A stretch of 42,359 nt of DNA from Lentisphaeria bacterium (GTDB lineage: Bacteria; Verrucomicrobiota; Lentisphaeria; Victivallales; Victivallaceae). Below the pieces are notes generated by a model that was given only the letters and a program-made list of their open reading frames with translations, made no database searches and was not told the origin of the DNA. Positions 35,949-42,359 of this stretch are shown piece by piece. Within the stretch, counting starts at the first letter, position 1. Every line of letters starts with the position of its first letter. The stretch covers positions 1 to 42,359 of the forward strand of contig JAFTRX010000125.1 of NCBI GenBank assembly GCA_017462015.1, written 5' to 3'. The position numbers and the translations under genes were made by a program.

Positions 35949-36043
35949 AATAACTCCTTGTGTCTCATTTTTTGTGAAAAATACAACCTGCGGCGGCGCA
36001 TTGTGGGCAATCTCTTGGCAAATCAGCGGACTCATCTTCAGTC

Positions 36044-36059
36044 GAGGACAATAGTCCAC
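36044..36059. repeat. 16-bp dispersed repeat, copy B
   Basis: Reverse complement of 343-358. It lies in the non-coding leader upstream of the gene at 35301-35948. Confidence 0.35.
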
Positions 36060-36112
36060 TCCTTCTGATTCGCCTTGATTTACCTGCGACCTTGCCTCAC
36101 ACTGCATCCACC

Positions 36113-36122
36113 GATTGCAATC
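36113..36122. promoter_or_regulatory. Palindrome GATTGCAATC
   Basis: A perfect 10-base palindrome 15 bases upstream of a consensus -35 on the plus strand, possibly an operator. No protein partner can be named. Confidence 0.25.
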
Positions 36123-36137
36123 AAACCGTTTTATTAT

Positions 36138-36165
36138 TTGACAAATTACCCCTTTGCGGTATATT
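36138..36165 (+). promoter_or_regulatory. Consensus promoter with no gene downstream
   Basis: TTGACA (36138-36143), a 16-base spacer and TATATT (36160-36165). It points right, into the 3' end of the minus-strand CocE gene, where no plus-strand ORF is supported. It may make an antisense or non-coding RNA, or be a relic. Confidence 0.45.
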
Positions 36166-36209
36166 CCAATACAGTAAAAGAGGATATTGCAAGTTATAAC
36201 ATAAAAGTT

Positions 36210-36227
36210 TCACAAAATTTGGGACAT
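36210..36227 (-). CDS. Possible five-codon upstream ORF (MSQIL)
   Basis: AAGGAG six bases before ATG TCC CAA ATT TTG TGA, about 260 bases upstream of the gene starting at 35948. The start context (AGGAGTTGTTAATG) resembles that of the main gene (AGGAGTTATTATG). It could be a leader or the remnant of a deleted gene start. Confidence 0.3.
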   Translation of the reverse strand: MSQIL

Positions 36228-36258
36228 TAACAACTCCTTTGTAAAAATGCATCCGCAT

Positions 36259-36287
36259 AATATAGCTTGGAAATGGCTTTTTTTCAA
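36259..36287 (-). promoter_or_regulatory. Promoter for the 35301-35948 gene
   Basis: On the minus strand TTGAAA (36282-36287), a 17-base spacer and TATATT (36259-36264). The transcript would start near 36252 and carry a leader of about 300 bases including the five-codon ORF. Confidence 0.5.
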
Positions 36288-36308
36288 CGGGGCAGGGGAC
36301 AGGTTCGT

Positions 36309-37979
36309 TTATCGTGAAACTGAAAACGGGATTGCGATGAATGATTTCCCGGCCACGATGGTGTTTTTGGCAATTTGTGTCCGCCTTTGCAGCGCCTGAT
36401 TTCCTCTGAAATTGCTGTGCAGCTGAAAATATGGCCAGCAGGAACTGGATACATCCAGCCGCAAACGTTCTCCTTTGGCAACCTTGAAGCTGTGTGCCGC
36501 GATTTTAAAGCCGATGACCGCCTCTTTGCCCGGAGCAAAATTTTGATTGGTTCGGCAAATCGAGTCGATTTCATTGCGCAAACCGAATGCCCGACCATTT
36601 TTTACTATGCTCAAACGCAGATAAAAGCAGGTGTCAGGAGCTGTTGATGTGACAAATAATTTACCGTAAAAATCACCTTCAACGCTCTTATCTTCTTCAA
36701 ACGGTTCGGAGATGAAAGAGATGATATCCTGCCGGGAGTTTGGTGCATCCTGCAACTCCACTCCGCCGAAGTTGCCGTGACATGCCCCCTTGAAGGTTGC
36801 CGGATCGCGCGGGTCGTAGGTGTAGGTTATTTTGCCTGTTTGCGGAGGTGTTGCTGTCAATTCCCGGTTTTCTGCCAGATAAAATTTGCAATACCGCGAG
36901 TTGCTTCCGATATCCGCTGAAGTTTCCCACCGGTCGCCGAAAAGTACATATCGGGTAATTTGTCCTTTGGTGAAATGGTTCAACGGCGTTCCTTCCCGGA
37001 GATGTTTGAACCAATATACATCCTGGCTTTCAATTCCAGCGTACTCAGACGGGCATCCTCCGGGAGAAAACAGTTCCGGCGCAAGGTTTTTCCGCCGTTT
37101 TAAATAGGAGTGTTCAAAGGGCGTTATCATAAAAACACACTGGTTCCGGTGTGCCGGAGCAAGTTTTCTCCAAATGTCGATCATGCCGGTAATGTAAATA
37201 TCGTGCCATGCGCCAATAAAAAAAGTCGGAATTTTGGCATTGACCAGCGCATTGGCATATTCCCCGCCGCCGTACCCCGGGGTTTTCCAGAACGGGTCTT
37301 TTTGATCGGGATGGAGGAGTATTGTTTCATAATCTTCCGCAAGAGTGCCAAAGACTCTGCGGGTGAGTCCCTTCAACGGGAAGGAGTTGAATTTTGCCAT
37401 CCGCTGTTTTCGCTGTATTGCCGAGTTTTTCTTATACATTTTCAAATACCAGCTGGAGTGAAGCTGCAAACGCAAAAATCCGTTGCGGTAGATGATGTTG
37501 TAACGCTCGGTGTCCTGAGCTGCCCAGTATATGCCTTTGATGTCCGGCTGTGGGGTGTTGAGATATGCTCCGTGAACAGTAGCGCTGTAACTGCCGCCGG
37601 AAATGTAGATCTCCCCATTGTAAAAATCCTGTTTGCGCACCCACTCCAACAAATCCATGCCGTCCGCAGCTTCGTTGACATACGGAATAAAATCGCCTCC
37701 GCTTTTGCCGGTTCCCCGGCAGTGCTGGATCACATAGGCAAAACCTTCAAGATTTCTTTTTTTTAAAGATTTTTTTCTGAAAGCGAGATCCTTCGGCGTG
37801 TTCAGATAATATGGGTTGCGCTGGATTATCACCGGATATTTTTTGTTCTTTCGGGCAACGGCTGTCAGAGTGTAAAGTTCAGTTCCATCGTGGGTTTTTA
37901 CCATGTGCTCCTGTACGATATTTCCGGCAAACCCGGAAAAAAAAGCAAATGTGCAAATAGCAGACAACGAGAATTTCAT
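36309..37979 (-). CDS. Exported CocE/NonD-family alpha/beta hydrolase
   Basis: About 556 residues from the ATG at 37979, which has AGGTGA five bases upstream; a GTG at 37988 overlaps that site and is less likely. Signal peptide MKFSLSAICTFAFFSGFAG. The X-Pro dipeptidyl-peptidase/cocaine-esterase fold is shown by the nucleophile elbow GGSYS (S130), the acid in AWHDIYITG and the histidine in FEHSY. A C-terminal jelly-roll domain (FISEPFEEDKSVEGDFYGKL, KGERLRLDVSSSCWPYF) matches the family. It cleaves ester or amide bonds of unknown substrates. It is third in an operon behind the GH110-like gene (48-base gap), so deacylation of glycans is plausible. Confidence 0.88.
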   Translation of the reverse strand: MKFSLSAICTFAFFSGFAGNIVQEHMVKTHDGTELYTLTAVARKNKKYPVIIQRNPYYLNTPKDLAFRKKSLKKRNLEGFAYVIQHCRGTGKSGGDFIPYVNEAADGMDLLEWVRKQDFYNGEIYISGGSYSATVHGAYLNTPQPDIKGIYWAAQDTERYNIIYRNGFLRLQLHSSWYLKMYKKNSAIQRKQRMAKFNSFPLKGLTRRVFGTLAEDYETILLHPDQKDPFWKTPGYGGGEYANALVNAKIPTFFIGAWHDIYITGMIDIWRKLAPAHRNQCVFMITPFEHSYLKRRKNLAPELFSPGGCPSEYAGIESQDVYWFKHLREGTPLNHFTKGQITRYVLFGDRWETSADIGSNSRYCKFYLAENRELTATPPQTGKITYTYDPRDPATFKGACHGNFGGVELQDAPNSRQDIISFISEPFEEDKSVEGDFYGKLFVTSTAPDTCFYLRLSIVKNGRAFGLRNEIDSICRTNQNFAPGKEAVIGFKIAAHSFKVAKGERLRLDVSSSCWPYFQLHSNFRGNQALQRRTQIAKNTIVAGKSFIAIPFSVSR

Positions 37980-38027
37980 AAAAATCACCTTCAGTGTTTT
38001 ATTTATAACGGCGGCAATCCCTGCGGA

Positions 38028-39692
38028 CTATTTCCGGAATCCGGAGTTCTCTGTATCCCGGATGATACCGCAATGCAAAAATGATGCCATCGGGGAGTTG
38101 GGCGTCGTAAAATTATATCCTGCTTCCGGGTACGGAATGAACGGATAACGATCATCCGGTTCAAAACAGTTTTCCGTAACTTCTGCTTCGGCTGCTGACA
38201 GGATCGAAATCAACGGACGCTCTGCGGAAAGAAAACGGTTGCCCTTGATACGGATAGTGCCATGATAAAAATACCCATCCGCCAATGACGGCAGCTCCGG
38301 AAAAACAGCCAATGGTTCCTGCGTCGCAGTGAATACGCGGTAATTGCAGTTGTCAAAAATATTATTTTCGACCAATGCCTCTTTGACAGGACCTGATTCA
38401 TACCAGAAACTGAAGTCTCCGGATATGAACACCCCCGCTCCGGAGGTGTGAAAATAACAACCGGAAATAAGAACACGCTCAAGCCCGGATGCCAACACGC
38501 CGCGCCCGTTGAGCGTGCGGCAGCGGGTGTTGCAAACTTCCAACTCTGCCGCCGTTTCCATGATCATTACCGGATCTCCCTGCTCAAAGTTTTCCGGCAG
38601 TTCTTTCTCATCGAATCGAACGATTACAAATGCCTTGTTTACCGGTGTGATGCCGCTGATTTTCACCTTTCCGTAAGGCTTTGCATTTTTCCGGCTAAAA
38701 AGCTGCATGGTGTCTCCGGGACGGATGTTGAAAACCCCCTGCTGTTGATAGTGTCCGGCTTCCAGGTAATACATCTTTCCGCCGGGGATACGCGACTTCA
38801 ATTTCCGGAATACGCCGTGAACGTTGATCGAGTCATCCAAAGTTCCGGAGAGTTCACAATCCGTTATCCGGAGCTTGCCGCGGCAGTCGGCAATGTGCAG
38901 CGCATCATCAGAAACCGAGACCCTTCTGCCGCAAGGCGATATTTCTGCCTTATCTATCCAGCAATTTTCACTGTTCTGGATCAAAAATCCCATTCCCGCA
39001 GCATGATGGATTTTTACATTCCGTATTTGAAGATCTGTGCAACCGTCAAAAACCATTCCGGGACAGAACCGCAATTCGTGTTTGATGACAAAAGCATCAG
39101 TACCAATTTCTTCAAAACAGTCCCTGATCCCGACCAGACCGTCAAGAGCCTGAATATCGGAGTTCGGTACAACCAGACAGGTGGAGTCATGCGTGATTTC
39201 TTCTTTTTCTCTGTCGTAGCAGTAAAAATATAAATTCCCGCCAAAATTGTCATAGAAATCGCCGGTAAAAACGATTTTGCCATTTTCAACATGGTGCTTG
39301 CCGGGGAAGCGGAACCAGGCGATGCCGTCTTTGCGGTATATCAAATCTGCATCAGAGACAAAAGAATCCTCAAAATCCACCGTCACGCCTTCAACTGTCA
39401 AATTGCGGCAGCCGAAAGCGCATAACGGCGAAATGCGTCCGTGAAAGATAAATTTCGCATTTTCTCCACGGACAGTGAAGTCATCGATATTCTCCAGCAG
39501 GATGGCAATGGTTTTCACCCCCTCGTCATTGTTGGAAAAATAACAATACCTGCCGGAACATCCTTCCGGGTAAAAGTGATATTCTCCGGGAGGAAAATAA
39601 AGCAGTTTATCGCCTTCTGCCGCCGCCCGTATTGCTGGCACCAGTGCCGTTGAAACATTGCCCCCGTGTGAAAAATCGGTGATACAGGTCAT
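38028..39692 (-). CDS. GH110-like right-handed beta-helix galactosidase
   Basis: 554 residues with repeated beta-helix turns. The strongest match is the motif DDALHIADCRGKLRITDCEL followed by DDSINVHG (D262, D263, D286, D287, H292). It is typical of GH110 alpha-1,3-galactosidases, which act on blood-group-B-like or linear alpha-1,3-galactose. The early CAFGCRNLTVEGVTVDFEDS segment also fits. No signal peptide is present, unlike many GH110 enzymes, suggesting action inside the cell on imported oligosaccharides. A strong AGGAGGATC precedes the ATG, 21 bases after the FAD gene. A pectinase-like beta-helix is the alternative. Confidence 0.75.
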   Translation of the reverse strand: MTCITDFSHGGNVSTALVPAIRAAAEGDKLLYFPPGEYHFYPEGCSGRYCYFSNNDEGVKTIAILLENIDDFTVRGENAKFIFHGRISPLCAFGCRNLTVEGVTVDFEDSFVSDADLIYRKDGIAWFRFPGKHHVENGKIVFTGDFYDNFGGNLYFYCYDREKEEITHDSTCLVVPNSDIQALDGLVGIRDCFEEIGTDAFVIKHELRFCPGMVFDGCTDLQIRNVKIHHAAGMGFLIQNSENCWIDKAEISPCGRRVSVSDDALHIADCRGKLRITDCELSGTLDDSINVHGVFRKLKSRIPGGKMYYLEAGHYQQQGVFNIRPGDTMQLFSRKNAKPYGKVKISGITPVNKAFVIVRFDEKELPENFEQGDPVMIMETAAELEVCNTRCRTLNGRGVLASGLERVLISGCYFHTSGAGVFISGDFSFWYESGPVKEALVENNIFDNCNYRVFTATQEPLAVFPELPSLADGYFYHGTIRIKGNRFLSAERPLISILSAAEAEVTENCFEPDDRYPFIPYPEAGYNFTTPNSPMASFLHCGIIRDTENSGFRK

Positions 39693-39713
39693 TATTTGAT
39701 CCTCCTGAGTATT

Positions 39714-41879
39714 TTACGCTTCCCGGGCTCGAAACTCGTAAACCCGTGCGCACGGATCTCCGTTGGTTGCCGTAATTTCGAGTCTGAGTTTTTCTGTTCT
39801 GACCGGTTCAAACGTGTGCAGACGGCGACGCTGACGGTTGTCGGAAACTTTTACAACAGTCTGCCATTGACCATTCTGCAGGCATTGCAGTTCATAATCC
39901 CGGACACATTCGGCGGGGATGCCGCAGTAACAGGGCTTATCCAGATTGGTGTCGAAAATCAGTTCTGCTTTGCCGATGTTTTTCTTACTGCCGAAATCAA
40001 GTTCCAGCCATTGCGGCAGAGCGGGAGAAGATATCCACATATTCGTTTGGGCTTCTCCGGCACGGGCAATACCGTTGACGGCATTTTCTGCCGGATAAGG
40101 TTTGAGCGGCGGTACAGTTTCAAAACACCAGTTGTCATTATCCAGATAGCAACCGTCAAGTTTTCGGTTCACACCGGGCAGATAACGGCGGTGCAATGCG
40201 ACCCAAACGCCCGGAACTTGCGGCAGACGCACTGCATAACGTTGTCCGGGAACGGTTTGGGCATTGAAATGAAATTCAGCAATGCCGTCAACTGCCGGAG
40301 CTTCTGCAGTTGAAACAACTTCACATTGATCGTTCAACAACTCCGCTTTGAGAAGCACCGGAGCAGAGTTTTCGTTTTTGAACCGTATCTTTACCGTTTC
40401 AATTTTATTTTCAGAAGCGATGAACATCTGAACTCTCCTGCGGTCTTCCGGCGGAATATCGCAGGGATCATCCGTGCTTTTGGGAGGCGCGATCAGCGGT
40501 TCAAAAGAATCAGCATCCGTCATCTGCAGAACAAATTCCCCGGAGGCAGTTGCTGTAGCAGGCAGACCATGGACCGCGATCGGAAGGATCGGAAGAACCG
40601 AATCATCTTCAGCAAGCATTGTTTGCAGTTCAGCAATATGCCGTTTGCCTATCTCCCGGGGAGAAACACCGTATTTCTTTATCAGAACAGCGGCGGCGGC
40701 AACGGCCTGCGCGCACAGAGCGCAAGTTGCCATGACCCGGGTCGTGCCCAGAGCGATATGCGTTACACTGATATTGCGTCCTGCCATCATCAGATTATCG
40801 ACATTGCGCGAATACAGACAGCGGAAAGGAATGGGGTAGATGCCGGGGAAGATCATCGGCGGAGTACTGCCGGGGTGTCCCTTGCCGAATACGCCTTCGG
40901 GGGGATGGATATCGATCGGCCAGCCGCCGTAAGCAACGGTGTCGGGAAATGCAGGATGTTTCACCACATCGTTTTGAGTGAGAATATAGTCGCCCATCAG
41001 TCGCCGCGATTCACGCTTGCCGGGGATGGAGGATATCCAGTTGATCGCGTAATTTTCCGCACCGTGGTCACCGCCGTTTTTGACATGATCCCACACGCCG
41101 AACAGAATGGAAAGAAGTTTGCGGTAAATTTGTTCATTGTCAGCAATCGTATCAAGTTCACCGCCGTATTCCAGCCACCACCAGCCCTGCTTGGGATTAT
41201 TGTGGATACGGTATGGCAAGTCTTCGTCACTGTTGATTTTTATCGCCCATGACGGAGCGACAAAAGGCACCGGATGACCGAGATTTTCCGCCCGGAACGA
41301 AATAGAAGATCCCATGGTTTTCTTATCAGCTGTTTCCGGAGCCAGGAACTCATCGAATTCCGATCTTGCCTCGCGCCCCATTCGGAAATCTGCACCGGAT
41401 GCACAGCCGAGAAAGGAGTCGCCGCTGCAATCGATATATGTATCTGCTATGATGTGATGCGTTTTTTCACTGCCGAGTGTCCGGGCGGTAACTGATGTGA
41501 TTCTGCTGCCCTCCATGGTCAAATCGTATGCTTCTGTATTCAGCAGAATGGTCAGATTATCTTCGCGTTCCGCCCACTCGCGCAGAACAAGACTCCAGTG
41601 CTGTTCCCAGCCGTTGGCGCGGCGGTAATAGGCTTCCAGTTTCATCTCTTCAAGAATACCGCATTCGCGTGCATTCCGGTTGACATACTCCTGGGCACCG
41701 TTGATGCATGCGCCGTCGGCGTTGCAGGAACACTCTGAACTGGACGGGCCTCCGAGTACCGGACGGTTCTGAACCAGAACGGTTTTCAGACCGCGTCTTG
41801 CCGCTGCAATGGCGGCAACAGTTCCGGCGACACCGCCGCCAGCGACCAGTAAATCGACTTTATGTGATATTATATTCAT
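39714..41879 (-). CDS. FAD-dependent oxidoreductase with C-terminal discoidin-like domain
   Basis: 721 residues, no signal peptide. The N-terminus has the dinucleotide-binding DLLVAGGGVAGTVAAIAAAR (G14-G19) and ENG-type downstream motifs of the FAD_oxidored family (NLMMAGRNISVTHIALGTTRVMATC near residue 360). The last 130 residues form a discoidin/F5-8C-like domain (KAELIFDTNLDKPCY ... RTEKLRLEITATNG), which usually binds carbohydrate. Such proteins accompany glycan-degradation genes in Lentisphaerota and Planctomycetes; their substrates are not known. It leads the three-gene operon FAD - GH110-like - CocE. Confidence 0.85.
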   Translation of the reverse strand: MNIISHKVDLLVAGGGVAGTVAAIAAARRGLKTVLVQNRPVLGGPSSSECSCNADGACINGAQEYVNRNARECGILEEMKLEAYYRRANGWEQHWSLVLREWAEREDNLTILLNTEAYDLTMEGSRITSVTARTLGSEKTHHIIADTYIDCSGDSFLGCASGADFRMGREARSEFDEFLAPETADKKTMGSSISFRAENLGHPVPFVAPSWAIKINSDEDLPYRIHNNPKQGWWWLEYGGELDTIADNEQIYRKLLSILFGVWDHVKNGGDHGAENYAINWISSIPGKRESRRLMGDYILTQNDVVKHPAFPDTVAYGGWPIDIHPPEGVFGKGHPGSTPPMIFPGIYPIPFRCLYSRNVDNLMMAGRNISVTHIALGTTRVMATCALCAQAVAAAAVLIKKYGVSPREIGKRHIAELQTMLAEDDSVLPILPIAVHGLPATATASGEFVLQMTDADSFEPLIAPPKSTDDPCDIPPEDRRRVQMFIASENKIETVKIRFKNENSAPVLLKAELLNDQCEVVSTAEAPAVDGIAEFHFNAQTVPGQRYAVRLPQVPGVWVALHRRYLPGVNRKLDGCYLDNDNWCFETVPPLKPYPAENAVNGIARAGEAQTNMWISSPALPQWLELDFGSKKNIGKAELIFDTNLDKPCYCGIPAECVRDYELQCLQNGQWQTVVKVSDNRQRRRLHTFEPVRTEKLRLEITATNGDPCARVYEFRAREA

Positions 41880-42359
41880 ATATCCCGTTTATGTTTGAAT
41901 TTCTCTGTATGGTTTTATTTTTGTACGGCTGTTGTTGAAAACCGCCGTCACAGCCTGTCAGAAACTCCCGGCAAGTGTTGCCATATTTTTACATCTGATC
42001 ATGGTGTGACGGAAAAACGGTTTTATATCGCATTGCTCGTGCTACAAAAGGATAAAGTATCACTTTTTTTCGATAAATCAAGTCGGAAATCGAAAAAAAA
42101 ATGATCTTTTTGCCTTTCTGACATTCTTTGGACGTAGGTACTGTTGCAAAACCTCAGATTTAGCGACAGCCTCGTTGTTATACCCAAAATACTTATTCAA
42201 TCATGATTCTCTGCATTTCTCAATAAATATCTTTGAGGAGTGCGATACCTCGGGTATGAAGTGTGTCTATTGGCATGCAGAATCGCTGGTGTACCCGATA
42301 GGCAATGCAACGCTTTTCACCGCGCACAAACTTGCCAGCCGGAGGGAGACAGCCGTTCC
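41880..42359. other. Non-coding right edge with possible insertion-sequence end
   Basis: No gene is supported. The stretch is AT-rich to about 42120. GGTACTGTTGCAAA (42137-42150) differs at one base from the IS26/IS6-family terminal repeat GGCACTGTTGCAAA, pointing inward to the right. Short frames open to the window edge exist on both strands (minus, stop at 42220-42222; plus, from about 42139), but none is recognisable as a transposase. Confidence 0.4.
42054..42099 (-). promoter_or_regulatory. Promoter with overlapping inverted repeat for the FAD-GH110-CocE operon
   Basis: On the minus strand TTGATT (42076-42081), a 16-base spacer and TACTTT (42054-42059) with an extended TG. An 11-base inverted repeat, TTTTTTTCGAT (42064-42074) and ATCGAAAAAAA (42089-42099), flanks the -35 and could be a repressor operator. 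The transcript leader would be about 165 bases. Confidence 0.35.

Noticed and set aside
35949-36107. N-terminal extension of the 35301 gene by 53 codons
   Set aside because: The ATG at 35948 has an ideal AAGGAG; the extension lies in leader DNA with poor coding character.
41895-42104. 69-codon plus-strand ORF (MNFSVWFYF...)
   Set aside because: AT-rich, no ribosome-binding site, overlaps the promoter region of the FAD operon, no recognisable motif.
42220-42357. Partial minus-strand frame at the right edge (ends LLKDIY)
   Set aside because: Only 46 codons visible, not recognisable, and a competing plus-strand frame is also open.

Overview
The window most resembles a Lentisphaerota (Victivallales-like) genome. 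The clues are a prepilin-type protein with an FTLIELLVV leader and an H-X9-DG motif, an expanded set of secreted DUF4838 proteins, an McsA/McsB pair in a genome with Gram-negative-style exported proteins, and Shine-Dalgarno-led genes of moderate GC. This placement is an inference from gene content; no rRNA or tRNA gene was seen.

Layout. (1) 1-402: non-coding DNA with a 106-bp tandem repeat packed with small hairpins. (2) 415-2018, minus: mcsB and mcsA (protein-arginine phosphorylation). (3) 2105-4781, plus: a CorA-family transporter preceded by a possible acidic/proline-rich leader peptide, then two membrane proteins. (4) 4868-16931, plus: ten tightly packed genes. These are an aldolase/dehydrogenase fusion, a PfkB sugar kinase, Lon protease, a LolA-like exported protein, a polysaccharide deacetylase, PyrF, Der, a small unknown protein, a PHP-domain protein and a polyol-dehydrogenase-like protein. 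The run ends at a strong palindrome. (5) 17203-35156, plus: an apparent 18-kb operon with no gap over 25 nt. It holds a LacI-type regulator (TTG start), a prepilin-like protein, five tandem secreted DUF4838 paralogues, a sugar-isomerase-like TIM barrel and a sixth, divergent and longer DUF4838 protein. It ends at a classic terminator that follows a fossil fragment of another copy of the sixth gene. (6) 35301-41879, minus: a small beta-rich protein with its own promoter region, and an apparent three-gene operon of FAD-dependent oxidoreductase, GH110-like beta-helix galactosidase and exported CocE-type hydrolase. (7) 41880-42359: promoter and operator-like DNA with a possible insertion-sequence end at the right edge.

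How it fits together. Regions 5 and 6 look like glycan-foraging loci: exported DUF4838 proteins and a hydrolase outside, with the sugar isomerase, GH110-like enzyme and FAD oxidoreductase apparently inside, under a LacI-type switch. Region 4 mixes deoxysugar and polyol metabolism with housekeeping genes.

The most unusual items are the DUF4838 array, the candidate Mg-sensing leader peptide ahead of a CorA with an altered GMN motif, the hairpin-encoded prepilin leader, the fossil gene end at 35152, and the hairpin tandem repeat at the left edge.
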